The notes beneath the pieces were generated by a model. The model worked only from the letters and a program-made list of their open reading frames with translations, was not told where the DNA came from and did no database searches. DNA of 64,000 nt from Pelagibacteraceae bacterium AG-349-L17 (GTDB lineage Bacteria > Pseudomonadota > Alphaproteobacteria > Pelagibacterales > Pelagibacteraceae), in assembly GCA_003278805.1 (NCBI GenBank), contig QCDC01000001.1, positions 78,310 through 142,309 on the forward strand, given 5' to 3'. Position numbers and translations under genes: made by a program. Shown piece by piece: positions 44,364 through 55,042 of the stretch. Every line of letters starts with the position of its first letter. The first letter of the stretch is position 1.

Positions 44364-46139
44364 TTAATTGAGATTCTGCTTTTTTTTGAGCTCTTTTAGC
44401 TCATTGAATGTAGACTCGCTCATATCCACAGAAAACTTCGATTCTAATTCCTGGATTCTGAACTCAAGATCATAATTCATTAAATCTCTAGAGATGTCCT
44501 CTAATAACTCTATTATTTTTTGATCATCATGAGATTGATTTTTTAGAATATGTTTGATTGGAGCAAATTTATTTATTTTTTCTGCTAATTGATTATCCAA
44601 GTTAAGATCTTGAATTGTAATTTGTGAACCAGATTTTAATTTTTCAATAATCATTTCAAATATTTTTTTATTAAACTCCGTAAAAAATTTAATGTTTTCA
44701 ATCAAATGAATATTTGCCTGAAACAAATCTAGCTTATTTATGACCAAATATAATATGGAAAACTCTTTCAACTCAACACCACTCAAAGACTGACTTTCTT
44801 TAAAATATTTTTTTGTAGTTTCTAAAGATTTTATTTTCTTTGAGTAAAATCTATTATTATTTTGATTGGAATGTGGTGTTAACTCGGCAATTTTCTCTAA
44901 AAAATATTCCAAAACATATTTTTTTATAAAATCATCTTTTATTGTATTTGCAATTCCTCTTAGTTTTTTCTCAAAAATAGCCATCGATGAAGGATTATTT
45001 TTTGTTTGTTTTTTATAATGACTAAAAATAAATTGATGAATAGGTAATTTGCTCTGCTTTGTAAAATCTACAAAATTAGCCTTACCATTTTTATTTACAT
45101 AGCTATCCGGGTCTTCTTTATCTGGCAGAAATAAAAATGAAATTTGTTTTTCAGGTTTCAATTCCTTTATTGAATTTTCAGCGGCTCTAACAGCAGCTTT
45201 ATATCCACTTTCATCACCATCAAAGCATATTATGATGTCATCAAAAAATTGATTTAAAGTTAAAATTTGTTTGTCAGTTAAAGATGTGCCAAGGTTTGCT
45301 ACCGCATTATCTATTCCATTTTTACTTAGACCTACAACATCCATGTATCCTTCAACCAGATAAATATGATCGATTTTATTTGAAAGTTTTCTTGCTAAGT
45401 CTAAATTATATAAATTTGATCCTTTTTTAAAAAAATTTGTTTCAGGTGAATTTATATATTTTGCTAGATAATCTAAATTTTCAATTATTCTTCCACCAAG
45501 AGCAATTGGTTGACCTGAAATATTATTTATTGGAAATATTAATCGACCTCTAAATCTTTCAACATAAATTTTTTTTTTCTCGTCTAAATAGAATAAACCA
45601 GTTTCTGCTAAAGTTTGTTCACTATAATCTTCTTTTAATTTTTTAAAAAAATTTGGATTTTTTTCTATGTACCCTATTTTAAATTTTTTTACTTCATCTT
45701 TACCTAGTGATCTATTTTTTAAATAATCTCTAGCAATTGAATGTGCTTCATTTTTTAAAAGTTCATTGTGATAAAAATCTACATAATGAGTAAAAATAGA
45801 TTTGTACTCATTCCATTTTTTCTCTCTTTCTTCATCTTGTTTAGAGAACATATGGGGTTGCATACCCGCTAATTGAGCTAAATATTTAACAGCTTCGCCA
45901 AATTTTAAATTTTGAGTTTTTATAACAAAATCAAAAATATTGCCATGTTCTGAAGTTGCGAAACAATGATAAAATTCTTTTTCATCATTTACAGTAAATG
46001 ATGGTGTTTTTTCATTTTTGAAAGGTGATAAACCTACAAATTCTTTACCTCTTTTTTTTAAAGAAACAGTTTTTGATACTACCGTTGAAACTTTCAACCT
46101 ATTTTTAATTTCATCAAGATACTCTTTTGGGTATTTCAT
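44364..46139 (-). CDS. dnaG: DNA primase DnaG
   Basis: 591-aa replicative primase. The N-terminal region keeps the CHC2 fold sequence (SPFKNEKTPSFTVN...EFYHCF) but three of four zinc ligands are changed: Ser38, Lys41 and Thr62 replace Cys, His and Cys; Cys59 remains. The Toprim catalytic core is intact (VEGYMDVVGL, and DGDESGYKA). The C-terminal DnaB-binding region follows. It shares one base with the yqeY stop, and rpoD follows after 67 bases. Confidence 0.95.
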   Translation of the reverse strand: MKYPKEYLDEIKNRLKVSTVVSKTVSLKKRGKEFVGLSPFKNEKTPSFTVNDEKEFYHCFATSEHGNIFDFVIKTQNLKFGEAVKYLAQLAGMQPHMFSKQDEEREKKWNEYKSIFTHYVDFYHNELLKNEAHSIARDYLKNRSLGKDEVKKFKIGYIEKNPNFFKKLKEDYSEQTLAETGLFYLDEKKKIYVERFRGRLIFPINNISGQPIALGGRIIENLDYLAKYINSPETNFFKKGSNLYNLDLARKLSNKIDHIYLVEGYMDVVGLSKNGIDNAVANLGTSLTDKQILTLNQFFDDIIICFDGDESGYKAAVRAAENSIKELKPEKQISFLFLPDKEDPDSYVNKNGKANFVDFTKQSKLPIHQFIFSHYKKQTKNNPSSMAIFEKKLRGIANTIKDDFIKKYVLEYFLEKIAELTPHSNQNNNRFYSKKIKSLETTKKYFKESQSLSGVELKEFSILYLVINKLDLFQANIHLIENIKFFTEFNKKIFEMIIEKLKSGSQITIQDLNLDNQLAEKINKFAPIKHILKNQSHDDQKIIELLEDISRDLMNYDLEFRIQELESKFSVDMSESTFNELKELKKKQNLN

Positions 46140-46600
46140 TATTTATTTAATAATTCTTTAATCATTGATCCTGCTTTGGAAAAATCAATTTCGTCTGCGT
46201 GAGTTTTTTTGAGTTCACCCATAACTTTTCCCATATCTTTTAATGAATTTGCTCCAATTTTCGAAATAACATCAGCACAAATTTTCTTAGTTTCCTCTTC
46301 ACTAAGTTGCTTTGGTAAAAAACTTGTTAAAATATCATATTCATTTTGTTCAACCTCTAAAAGATCTGTCCTGTTATTTTTTTTATAAATATCAATCGAT
46401 TCGGCACGCTGTTTAACCATTTTTTTTAAAAGTTTCTTAATATCCTCATCATCAGTCTCCTTTTTATTAGGGCCCGATCTGTTAACAATGTCTAAATCCT
46501 TAATAGAAGATAATATTAACCTATAGGTTGATATTTTATTTTTATCTTTAGATTTAAGAGCATTTTTATATTCGTTTTCGATGGTTTGTTTTAATGACAT
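46139..46600 (-). CDS. GatB/YqeY domain protein
   Basis: 153-aa YqeY-family protein, related to the tail domain of the Asp/Glu-tRNA amidotransferase GatB. Characteristic parts are the N-terminal YRLILSSIKD, a helical middle and the C-terminal GANSLKDMGKVMGELK, DFSKAGSMIKELL. Its function is not established; the tail domain in GatB binds tRNA. It heads the yqeY-dnaG-rpoD operon and is divergent from carA across 126 bases. Confidence 0.88.
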   Translation of the reverse strand: MSLKQTIENEYKNALKSKDKNKISTYRLILSSIKDLDIVNRSGPNKKETDDEDIKKLLKKMVKQRAESIDIYKKNNRTDLLEVEQNEYDILTSFLPKQLSEEETKKICADVISKIGANSLKDMGKVMGELKKTHADEIDFSKAGSMIKELLNK

Positions 46601-46676
46601 AATTTTTTAATCTACTTTAAAGAAAAAATTCTTCAAAAGAAAAATTGTTTTTTTACAATTTTATATTACATCTCTG

Positions 46677-46705
46677 TTGCGATAATAAAGCAATTATTGT
46701 ATTAA
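46677..46705 (+). promoter_or_regulatory. Possible promoter of carA-carB
   Basis: TTGCGA (46677-46682) and TATTAA (46700-46705) are 17 bases apart, four or so matches each to the sigma70 consensus. Transcription would start near 46712, about 15 bases before the carA TTG. The position fits but the boxes are only moderate. Confidence 0.35.
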
Positions 46706-46726
46706 CCTTTAACTCATGAGTTGTAA

Positions 46727-47923
46727 TTGATCAAAAAAGCAAAAAAAAATAACTCAAAAATAAAATCTCAAATCAATACAGGCGTTTTAGTTCTTGAAAA
46801 TAAAAAAGTATTTAAAGGAATTGGAATTGGATACCAAGGAGAAGCTACAGGCGAGGTTTGCTTTAATACATCATTAACAGGCTATCAAGAAATAATTTCA
46901 GATCCATCATACGCGGGACAAATTATTAATTTTACCTTTCCACATATAGGAAATGTTGGAACAAATAAAGAAGACCTTGAATCTGATAAAATTTGGGCAA
47001 GAGGAGTGGTAATTAACTCAGAAATAACTTCACCCTCAAATTATAGATCGTTCCTGCATTTAGATGCTTGGCTAAAGAAAAATAAAATTGTTGGAATTAC
47101 TGGTTTAGACACCAGAAGCCTTACTAACTTGATAAGAGACAAAGGTGCTCCCAAAGGAACGATTAGTTATTCAAAAAAAGGAAAGTTTAATATTAATAAA
47201 TTGATTAATTCTACAATCAAATGGAGTGGATTAAAAAATCTTGATCTAGCAGAAGTAGTTTCAACTCAGAAAAATTATATTTGGAAAGGTCTTAAAACCT
47301 GGAAAAAAGAATTTGGATATAAAAAAAATAATAAGAACTCATTTCATGTTGTTGCAATTGATTATGGAATAAAAAAAAATATCTTAAGATATTTCTCTGA
47401 CTTTAATTGTAAAGTTAGTGTCGTTTCTTGTAAAACTAATGCACAAAAAATTTTAGCTTTAAAACCAAATGGAATATTTTTATCAAATGGTCCTGGAGAT
47501 CCAGCTGCAACAGGGAAATATGCAATAGAAATTATTAAAGATCTTATAAAAAAAAATTTACCAATTTTTGGTATATGTTTAGGTCATCAAATTTTAGCAT
47601 TAGCATTAGGTGGTAAAACAAAAAAAATGAAGCTTGGTCATAGAGGAGCAAATCATCCTGTTAAAAATTTAATTCACGACAATGTAGAAATAACAAGTCA
47701 AAACCATGGATTTGAAGTAATTAAAGAAACATTGCCAAAAAATATTGAAGTCACACATAAATCTTTATTTGATAACAGCATTGAAGGTATCAAACTAAAA
47801 AATAAACCAGTCTTTTCAGTTCAATATCATCCTGAATCTAACCCTGGACCTCAAGATAGTATTTATTTGTTTCAAGAATTTATTAACAACATGAAAAAAA
47901 ATGCCAAAAAGAAAAGATATTAA
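46727..47923 (+). CDS. carA: Carbamoyl-phosphate synthase small subunit
   Basis: 398-aa glutamine amidotransferase subunit supplying ammonia to CarB. The class I GATase nucleophile is Cys284 (GICLGHQ), with the His/Glu pair in YHPESNPGP. The N-terminal CarA domain has [22 protein letters not shown] and [10 protein letters not shown]. It starts with TTG; no ATG or GTG is available before the conserved part. The end overlaps carB by 23 bases. Confidence 0.95.
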   Translation: MIKKAKKNNSKIKSQINTGVLVLENKKVFKGIGIGYQGEATGEVCFNTSLTGYQEIISDPSYAGQIINFTFPHIGNVGTNKEDLESDKIWARGVVINSEITSPSNYRSFLHLDAWLKKNKIVGITGLDTRSLTNLIRDKGAPKGTISYSKKGKFNINKLINSTIKWSGLKNLDLAEVVSTQKNYIWKGLKTWKKEFGYKKNNKNSFHVVAIDYGIKKNILRYFSDFNCKVSVVSCKTNAQKILALKPNGIFLSNGPGDPAATGKYAIEIIKDLIKKNLPIFGICLGHQILALALGGKTKKMKLGHRGANHPVKNLIHDNVEITSQNHGFEVIKETLPKNIEVTHKSLFDNSIEGIKLKNKPVFSVQYHPESNPGPQDSIYLFQEFINNMKKNAKKKRY

Positions 47924-50900
47924 AAAAATATTAGTTGTAGGAGCTGGCCCAATAATTATAGGACAAGCATGTGAATTTGACTATTCGGGGACACAAGCAT
48001 GTAAAGCTCTTAAAGATGAGGGTTATAAAGTAGTCTTAATAAATTCAAATCCTGCAACAATTATGACTGATCCAGATGTTGCGGATAAAACTTATATTGA
48101 ACCAATTACAATAAATGTATTAGAAAAAATTCTCAAAAAAGAAAAACCTGATGCAATTCTTCCAACAATGGGAGGGCAAACTGCACTTAATCTTGCGATG
48201 GAAGCAGAGAAAAAAGGAATTTTAAAAAAATACAAAATTGAATTGATAGGAGCAAACTCTAAAGCAATTTCTAATGCTGAGGACAGAAAGAAATTTAGAA
48301 AGAATATGATAGATATTGGCTTAGATTTACCAAAATCTGAAATCGTAAATAATAATAATCAAGCATCAAAAGTATTAAAAAAAATTGGTTTACCTGCAAT
48401 TATAAGACCTGCTTTTACACTTGGTGGGCTTGGTGGGGGAATAGCTAAAACTAGAAAAGATTATTTTAAGATTGTTAAAAATGGATTGCACGAGTCTCCC
48501 GTAAACCAGGTTCTTGTTGAGGAATGTTTAGAGGGGTGGAAAGAATTTGAGATGGAGGTTGTAAGAGATAAGAAAGATAACTGTATTATCATTTGCTCTA
48601 TTGAAAATATAGATCCGATGGGAATTCATACGGGTGACTCGGTAACAATTGCACCAGCTCTTACACTTACAGATAAAGAATACCAAGTAATGAGAAATGC
48701 ATCTATTGCATGTTTAAGAAAAATTGGAGTTGAAACTGGAGGATCAAATGTTCAGTTTGCAATCAATCCTAAAAACGGTCGAATGGTTGTCATTGAAATG
48801 AATCCACGTGTATCAAGATCATCAGCACTTGCATCAAAAGCAACAGGATTTCCTATTGCAAAAGTGGCTGCAAAATTAGCAGTTGGTTATACTCTAGATG
48901 AATTAAAAAACGAAATAACTAAAGTTACACCCGCATCATTTGAGCCAAGTATAGATTATGTTGTAACTAAAATTCCAAGATTTACATTTGAAAAATTCTC
49001 TACTTCTCCTGCAACTTTGGGAACATCTATGAAATCTGTAGGTGAGGCAATGGCAATAGGAAGAAACTTTAAAGAATCTTTACAAAAGGCGCTAGTATCT
49101 CTTGAAACTGGTTTTTCAGGCTTAGACAGAATTTTCGATTTAAATAAAAAACAAATTGAAAAGAAACTTAAAGAAACCATTCCAAATAAGATATTATTAG
49201 TAGCTGAAGCAATTAGAAAAAAAATAAATCTAAAGAGAATTTATAACTTATCTAAAATTGACCCATGGTTTTTAGAACAAATTAAAGAAATAGTTGATTG
49301 TGAAACACAGATCAAAAGCAAGGGACTTCCCAAAGATTTTGCAGAATTTAATAGAATAAAATCAATAGGATTTTCAGACAAAAAACTTTCGGAATTAACT
49401 AAAACTTCTGAAGACATTGTTAGAAGAAAAAGATCAGCGCTTAAAATACTTCCAGTTTATAAAAAAGTAGATACTTGTGCAGCTGAATTCAAATCTTTTA
49501 CACCTTATATGTACTCAACTTACCAAAGAAATTTTTCAATCAACTCAGAATGTGAAGCTAACCCATCCAATAAGAAAAAAATAATTATTCTTGGGGGAGG
49601 ACCAAATAGAATTGGTCAAGGTATCGAGTTTGATTATTGCTGTTGCCAGGCAAGTTTTTCATTAAAAGATGCAGGTTTTGAAACTATAATGGTTAATTGT
49701 AACCCAGAAACAGTTTCAACAGACTATGATACGAGTGATCGATTATACTTTGAGCCTTTAATAGAAGAATACGTTTTTAACATAATTAAAAAAGAACAAG
49801 AAAATGGAAACCTAATAGGCGTGATACCTCAGTTTGGAGGTCAAACTCCAATTAAACTTGCTAAATTTTTACATGAAAAAAGGCTTCCAATTTTAGGAAC
49901 ACAATACACATCGATTGATTTAGCAGAAGATAGAGACCGATTTAGAAATTTATTAAATAAATTAAAACTAAAACAGGCCGAGAGTGGTATTGCAAAAACA
50001 TTTAATCAAGCAATAAAAATTGCAGACAAAATAGGATTACCATTAATGGTGAGGCCATCTTATGTTTTGGGTGGAAGAGCAATGGAAATTGTTCATGAAA
50101 AAAATCAGCTTAAAAAATTTGTTGAAGAAGCGTTTAAAGCTGCAGAAGAAAATCCAATTTTGATTGATAAATTTATCGATCATGCAATGGAAGTAGATGT
50201 AGATGCTATATCAGACGGAAAAAATGTTCATGTTGCAGGCATCATGCAGCATATCGAAGAAGCTGGAATTCATTCAGGAGACTCGGCATGTAGCTTACCC
50301 CCCGTATCAATTAAACCATATCTTCTTAAAGAAATTGAAAATCAAACAAAAAAATTAGCGATAGCTTTAAATGTAAAAGGTTTCATGAATATACAGTTTG
50401 CAATTAAAAAAGATGAAATTTATGTGATTGAAGTAAATCCTAGAGCAAGTAGAACAGTTCCTTTTGTATCAAAAGCAAAAGGTCTTCCTCTAGCTAAAAT
50501 TGCATCAAGAGTAATGGCTGGTGAAAAGTTATCTAAGTTTAATTTAAAAGATAAATCTAAAGGTATGTACGCAGTTAAAGAAGCTGTATTTCCATTTAAT
50601 AAATTTCCAAACAGTGACTTGTTGTTAGGGCCAGAGATGAAGTCAACAGGAGAAGTTATGGGATTTGATAAGAATTTTGGAATGGCTTTTGCAAAAAGTC
50701 AGATCGCAGCAGCTAACTCATTACCAAAACAAGGATTAGCTTTTATATCTCTCAAAGATAGTCACAAAGATGAAGGAATAGATTTAGCTAAAGAACTTCT
50801 TAAACTTAAGTTTACATTATGTGCTACTAGAGGAACTGCAGAATATATTAGAAAACATGGTATGAAATGTAAAATAATTAATAAAGTTAGCAGTGGCACT

Positions 50901-51125
50901 CCTCATATAGTAGATGTTTTAGACTCTAAAAAGATTGCATTGGTGATAAATACTGGAGGCGGAAACACTGAATATCGATTAAGTGATGCTATAGCTTTAA
51001 GAAGAGCAACGCTTAAAAATAAAGTTCCTTATTGCACTAATATGTCAACAGCTCAAGCATGTCTGGAGGCAATCAAATCACTTAAAACAAAAAAATTAGA
51101 AGTTAATTCTCTTCAAGATATATAA
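47901..51125 (+). CDS. carB: Carbamoyl-phosphate synthase large subunit
   Basis: 1074-aa protein with two homologous ATP-grasp halves. The first half (about 1-400) has [18 protein letters not shown] and [12 protein letters not shown]. The second (about 550-940) has [18 protein letters not shown] and [12 protein letters not shown]. The C-terminal MGS-like allosteric domain (about 940-1074) ends the protein. It makes carbamoyl phosphate for pyrimidine and arginine synthesis. It is translationally coupled to carA. The length matches the family. Confidence 0.96.
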   Translation: MPKRKDIKKILVVGAGPIIIGQACEFDYSGTQACKALKDEGYKVVLINSNPATIMTDPDVADKTYIEPITINVLEKILKKEKPDAILPTMGGQTALNLAMEAEKKGILKKYKIELIGANSKAISNAEDRKKFRKNMIDIGLDLPKSEIVNNNNQASKVLKKIGLPAIIRPAFTLGGLGGGIAKTRKDYFKIVKNGLHESPVNQVLVEECLEGWKEFEMEVVRDKKDNCIIICSIENIDPMGIHTGDSVTIAPALTLTDKEYQVMRNASIACLRKIGVETGGSNVQFAINPKNGRMVVIEMNPRVSRSSALASKATGFPIAKVAAKLAVGYTLDELKNEITKVTPASFEPSIDYVVTKIPRFTFEKFSTSPATLGTSMKSVGEAMAIGRNFKESLQKALVSLETGFSGLDRIFDLNKKQIEKKLKETIPNKILLVAEAIRKKINLKRIYNLSKIDPWFLEQIKEIVDCETQIKSKGLPKDFAEFNRIKSIGFSDKKLSELTKTSEDIVRRKRSALKILPVYKKVDTCAAEFKSFTPYMYSTYQRNFSINSECEANPSNKKKIIILGGGPNRIGQGIEFDYCCCQASFSLKDAGFETIMVNCNPETVSTDYDTSDRLYFEPLIEEYVFNIIKKEQENGNLIGVIPQFGGQTPIKLAKFLHEKRLPILGTQYTSIDLAEDRDRFRNLLNKLKLKQAESGIAKTFNQAIKIADKIGLPLMVRPSYVLGGRAMEIVHEKNQLKKFVEEAFKAAEENPILIDKFIDHAMEVDVDAISDGKNVHVAGIMQHIEEAGIHSGDSACSLPPVSIKPYLLKEIENQTKKLAIALNVKGFMNIQFAIKKDEIYVIEVNPRASRTVPFVSKAKGLPLAKIASRVMAGEKLSKFNLKDKSKGMYAVKEAVFPFNKFPNSDLLLGPEMKSTGEVMGFDKNFGMAFAKSQIAAANSLPKQGLAFISLKDSHKDEGIDLAKELLKLKFTLCATRGTAEYIRKHGMKCKIINKVSSGTPHIVDVLDSKKIALVINTGGGNTEYRLSDAIALRRATLKNKVPYCTNMSTAQACLEAIKSLKTKKLEVNSLQDI

Positions 51126-51127
51126 AT

Positions 51128-52573
51128 CTATACATCAACAATTAAAGTGTCTTTAGACCCTCCACCTTGCGAACTATTTACAATTGTACTCCCTTTCCTA
51201 AGCGCAACCCTAGTTAATCCACCTGTGCTGACATATGTAGTTTTTCCACTAATTACAAATGGTCTTAAATCGAGATGTCTTGGTTCAATATCATTTTCAG
51301 TAATTGTCGGTGCAGTTGAAAGAGTTTCAAGAGGTTGTGCAATATATTCTCTTGGATTTTTTTTGATTTTAGCTATTACTTCATCTCTTTCTTTTTTGTC
51401 TGCTTTAGGACCAATCATTATACCATAACCACCAGATGCGTTAGCAGGTTTAACGACTAACTTAGAAATATTTTCAATAACATAGTTTCTCTCATTTTTA
51501 TTATGACATAAGTAAGTTTCTACCTGATTTAAGATAGGTTGTTCACCTAGATAATAAACAATCATTTTGTTAACATAAGAGTAAACCACCTTGTCGTCAG
51601 CAACACCTGTTCCGATTGCATTGATTATTCCAACATTTCCTTTGCGCCAGCTTTTAAATAATCCTGGCACCCCAATCAGTGAATTTTTGAAAAATACTTT
51701 TGGATCTAAAAAGTTGTCATCAAGACGTCTATAGATACAATCAACCTTTAATGGACCTTTGACAGTCTTCATATAAACAATATCGTTCTCTACAAATAAA
51801 TCTTTTCCCTCAACCAAAGCAATACCCATCTGTTCAGCTAGGAAAGAGTGCTCAAAATAAGCAGAGTTATATATACCAGGTGTTAAAACTACCATATGAG
51901 GGTTTGAAGTTTTTTTTGGAATACATTCAACCATGCAGTTAAATAATTTATTTGTGTATTGATGAATTGATGCAACTTTATATCTTGTAAACAATTCAGG
52001 AAATACATCTCGCATCACCATCCTGTTTTCAAGCATGTAAGATACACCCGAGGGTACTCTTAAATTATCCTCTAAAACTAAATAATCACCATTAGTATTT
52101 CTAATTAAATCAATTCCAGAAATATTTGACCAAGCTTTGTGTTTAGGAGAAAAACCTTCACATTCCTTTACATAAAATGGAGAATTAAAAATAATTTCAT
52201 TTGGTACTACTTTATCTTTGAATATTTTTTTTTGATTATAAACATCATCAATAAATAAATTTAACGCCTTTACACGCTGCTTTAAACCCTTTGAAACTTT
52301 ATTCCATTGTGTTTTTGGTATTATTCTTGGTATTATATCAAGGGGCCATTTTTTTTCTTCTGCCCTATTGTTAGCTGCATATACTCTAAAATTAATACCT
52401 CTAGCACTAATTGTACTTTGACAATTTTTTTCAATTTCTTGAAGTTTTTTTTTACCGTATCTTTCTAAAATTGATGAAATTATTGCAGCGTGTTTTCGAA
52501 GTTTATTATCTTTGGTAAAATAACCATCATAAGCATGACTTGAGTTATAGTTTTTCCAAAGTTTTGAGACCAT
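51128..52573 (-). CDS. Circularly permuted ATP-grasp protein (COG2308)
   Basis: 481-aa protein of the DUF404/DUF407 circularly permuted ATP-grasp type 2 family. The ATP-grasp features are LVLEDNLRVPSGVSYMLENR, the VKPANASGGYGIMIGP loop and RHLDLRPFV. Relatives lie beside an alpha-E protein, a transglutaminase-like protein and the proteasome homologue Anbu, and are thought to ligate peptides or amino acids; the reaction is unproved. Here Anbu is divergent, 112 bases away, and the other partners are missing. The end is convergent with carB, two bases apart. Confidence 0.85.
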   Translation of the reverse strand: MVSKLWKNYNSSHAYDGYFTKDNKLRKHAAIISSILERYGKKKLQEIEKNCQSTISARGINFRVYAANNRAEEKKWPLDIIPRIIPKTQWNKVSKGLKQRVKALNLFIDDVYNQKKIFKDKVVPNEIIFNSPFYVKECEGFSPKHKAWSNISGIDLIRNTNGDYLVLEDNLRVPSGVSYMLENRMVMRDVFPELFTRYKVASIHQYTNKLFNCMVECIPKKTSNPHMVVLTPGIYNSAYFEHSFLAEQMGIALVEGKDLFVENDIVYMKTVKGPLKVDCIYRRLDDNFLDPKVFFKNSLIGVPGLFKSWRKGNVGIINAIGTGVADDKVVYSYVNKMIVYYLGEQPILNQVETYLCHNKNERNYVIENISKLVVKPANASGGYGIMIGPKADKKERDEVIAKIKKNPREYIAQPLETLSTAPTITENDIEPRHLDLRPFVISGKTTYVSTGGLTRVALRKGSTIVNSSQGGGSKDTLIVDV

Positions 52574-52685
52574 AGAATTATAGTGTTTAATACTTAAATA
52601 AAATAAGCAAATGCATTTTAGATATATCAGTTATGCTTTTAATTGATTTTAAAAAAATGTTATAGTTAACTAATTATTTTACTTA

Positions 52686-53411
52686 ATGACTTACTGCATA
52701 GGAATTAAAACAAATGACGGTCTTGTGTTTGCATCAGACTCAAGGACAAATGCTGGATTAGATAATGTAAATATTTATTCTAAAATGATGACACACGATG
52801 TAGGTGATAGAACAGTTGTAATAGTTACTTCTGGGAATTTAGGTACCTCTCAAGCAGTTTATAAATCAATCGAAAAAGATTTAAAAAGCACTACAGGTAT
52901 AATGAATTTAAACACTTGTAATGATTTTGAACAAATCGCATCTTATATAGGATCTTTAAATATTGAGCACTCATCACCTCAAGGAATTAATACAGATAAT
53001 GTCTTACTTGGTTCAACATTTATAGTTGGCGGACAAATTAAGGGTCAGCAACATGAATTATATTTAGTTTATCCTCAAGGAAATTATATAAGGCCAGCTG
53101 ACAGTAAACCGTATCTTGTAATTGGGGAGGTCAAATATGGAAAACCAATCCTTGATAGGGTTATTAAACCAAATGTTTCAATCGGTGATGCATCAAGATG
53201 TGCTCTGATTTCAATGGATTCTACATTAAAAAGTGATCTTACTGTTGGGCCTCCAATAGATTTTGCAGTGCTAAAAAAAGATGCAGATAATCTATCTACA
53301 CTTGAGTGTTTAAATATTACGGATGAAAATTATTCAAAGGTTTGTAATCAATGGTCTGAGGGTATTTTTAAAGTTTTCGATTCTTTTCCAAGGTTTGATT
53401 GGGAAAAATAA
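52686..53411 (+). CDS. Anbu, proteasome-like bacterial peptidase
   Basis: 241-aa Ntn-hydrolase of the ancestral beta-subunit (Anbu) family. The start MTYCIGI puts the presumed nucleophile Thr2 at the N-terminus after Met removal; the motif FASDSRTNAG follows at about 15-24, as in Anbu and HslV-like proteins. Anbu forms open, helical particles; its substrates are unknown. No HslU-type ATPase is adjacent. It is divergent from the COG2308 ATP-grasp gene. Confidence 0.87.
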   Translation: MTYCIGIKTNDGLVFASDSRTNAGLDNVNIYSKMMTHDVGDRTVVIVTSGNLGTSQAVYKSIEKDLKSTTGIMNLNTCNDFEQIASYIGSLNIEHSSPQGINTDNVLLGSTFIVGGQIKGQQHELYLVYPQGNYIRPADSKPYLVIGEVKYGKPILDRVIKPNVSIGDASRCALISMDSTLKSDLTVGPPIDFAVLKKDADNLSTLECLNITDENYSKVCNQWSEGIFKVFDSFPRFDWEK

Positions 53412-53414
53412 AAA

Positions 53415-54077
53415 CTATTCAACTCTCCAATCAGTTTCAAAAGTAACATAATTTACTTGAATACACCGTCTTTCTTTAACAATTTTTTTCTTTTCCATAC
53501 CATGCCAAGTGTTAGGTCCACTAGTGAAAAGATAACCGTAATTATGTTTATAAGGAAGTGTTTTAACTTTCTCTAATTTTTCATTATAAAAATCTGTTCC
53601 TAAGTCCTCAGACTCATTTGTTTTATTAACAAATATCAACCCTGACATAAGTTTTTCTTTTATATCGCAATGAGGTTTAAGCCAAAAACCTTCTCGATCA
53701 CATATAACTTCAACTCTTACATAAGAATTTGATAAATTCTTATTTATCATTTTAGATATTGTTTCATAAGTTTCTTTAGATTGAAGCTCGTTTATAAATT
53801 TTACTAAATTTGGAAATTGAGTTGAATTTTCTTTATTTATAAAACATCTAAATTTTATTGCTTGTCCTCCAGAGGCTATTCCTTCTCTAAATTCTGCAGC
53901 TCCACCATCTATTGCTCTAGTACCATCGTAATTAAGATTGTGTTTACTCACATCAGGAATATCTGCTTTCACTATTTCATCAATTGCTTCTTCTGATAAA
54001 GCATTGCTATATTCCCAATGATCAAAAGGGAAATTGTATTGTTTCGAATTATTTTTAATTGAATTTAAAAATGACAT
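53415..54077 (-). CDS. 2-oxoglutarate/Fe(II)-dependent oxygenase-like protein
   Basis: 220-aa double-stranded beta-helix protein. The iron triad is visible as His136, Asp138 (KPHCD) and His192 (NTWHGME), with Arg203 or 204 (KERRCIQVNY) placed to bind 2-oxoglutarate. N-terminal and C-terminal layout resembles prolyl-hydroxylase-like enzymes. The substrate is unknown. The start shares one base with the stop of the ELM1-family gene, so the two are one unit. Confidence 0.75.
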   Translation of the reverse strand: MSFLNSIKNNSKQYNFPFDHWEYSNALSEEAIDEIVKADIPDVSKHNLNYDGTRAIDGGAAEFREGIASGGQAIKFRCFINKENSTQFPNLVKFINELQSKETYETISKMINKNLSNSYVRVEVICDREGFWLKPHCDIKEKLMSGLIFVNKTNESEDLGTDFYNEKLEKVKTLPYKHNYGYLFTSGPNTWHGMEKKKIVKERRCIQVNYVTFETDWRVE

Positions 54078-55021
54078 TAACTTTGAATTTTACTTTTTAA
54101 TATTTTTGCAACTCTATTAGTTTCGTCAAGTTTTTCATAGTTCCAATATTCTATTTCTTCTCCCAAATTTCTTGTAATATTTAATTCTCTAAATAAATTT
54201 CTAAATTTTTGAAATCTCTTATCATTTCTTTTCGGTAAAATATTTGCTACATAAATGGGTTTACCAGTCAAAGCTGCTTCTGATATCATTGAACTAGAGT
54301 CACAGGTAACTACAATATTTTCAGACAAACCAAGGGCTGATAAATAAGCTTTTTTATCAACATCCATTATAATAGTATGATTTTCTCCAAAAAATTCTTT
54401 AGCATAATGGATCGTATTCAATGGTGTTCTCATTGATGGAATTACAACAAGTTGAAAGTTATGTTTCTTTAGCAATTTATAGAAAATTGAAAAAATATGT
54501 TTCATATTTTTTGTTGAATAATCATAATACTTGGTAGGCCCACCCAAAATTAAAGACCAAATTTTTCTATTATCTTTTTTTATAAATGATTTTAAATAAT
54601 ACTTGTTGTGCTCGATTTCGTTAATTGTAAGATAATGTATGGCCCCTTTAGTAGGAATTACATTTGAACCTTTTATTCCATCGTGTTCAGGAGATATTAC
54701 AAAATCAAAATGATTTAAATCTACTTTTGGATCTTGGATATGGATGTTAAACACCTTTTTATTTGAAATACTTTTTAAATGAATTGACGGAATTACGCTC
54801 TTTCTTCCACAAGATATAATTATATCAAAATCCAAATGATCTATTCTTTTATAAACATTTTGTGAAACAGGAGTAAATTTTGGTGGCAATAAATTCCAGA
54901 AATTATTTAGTTCAACCTTCTGGTGTGTGAATTCAATATCTAGAGCTTTAGCCAGTCCCTCAACTTGGCTTATCATTCCATGCATACCTTGAGTTAATAA
55001 AATACCTTTTAATTTAGTCAT
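54077..55021 (-). CDS. ELM1-family (mitochondrial fission-type) protein
   Basis: 314-aa protein of the Mito_fiss_Elm1/COG3660 family. The fold resembles a GT-B glycosyltransferase: N-terminal LLTQGMHGMISQVEGLAKAL, IISCGRKSVIPS and IQDP, then a C-terminal Rossmann half with LILGGPTKYYDY and VTCDSSSMISEAALTGKPI. The plant relative is needed for mitochondrial fission; bacterial members may act in nucleotide-sugar or envelope chemistry. It is coupled to the 2OG oxygenase and divergent from trxB (21 bases). Confidence 0.8.
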   Translation of the reverse strand: MTKLKGILLTQGMHGMISQVEGLAKALDIEFTHQKVELNNFWNLLPPKFTPVSQNVYKRIDHLDFDIIISCGRKSVIPSIHLKSISNKKVFNIHIQDPKVDLNHFDFVISPEHDGIKGSNVIPTKGAIHYLTINEIEHNKYYLKSFIKKDNRKIWSLILGGPTKYYDYSTKNMKHIFSIFYKLLKKHNFQLVVIPSMRTPLNTIHYAKEFFGENHTIIMDVDKKAYLSALGLSENIVVTCDSSSMISEAALTGKPIYVANILPKRNDKRFQKFRNLFRELNITRNLGEEIEYWNYEKLDETNRVAKILKSKIQS

Positions 55022-55042
55022 TAATCACTATATAGCTTTCAT

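Noticed and set aside
46641..46662. Inverted repeat AAAATTGT/ACAATTTT as a terminator
   Set aside because: It lies between divergent genes (yqeY and carA), so no transcript is expected to end there; the pure A/T stem is probably chance in this composition.
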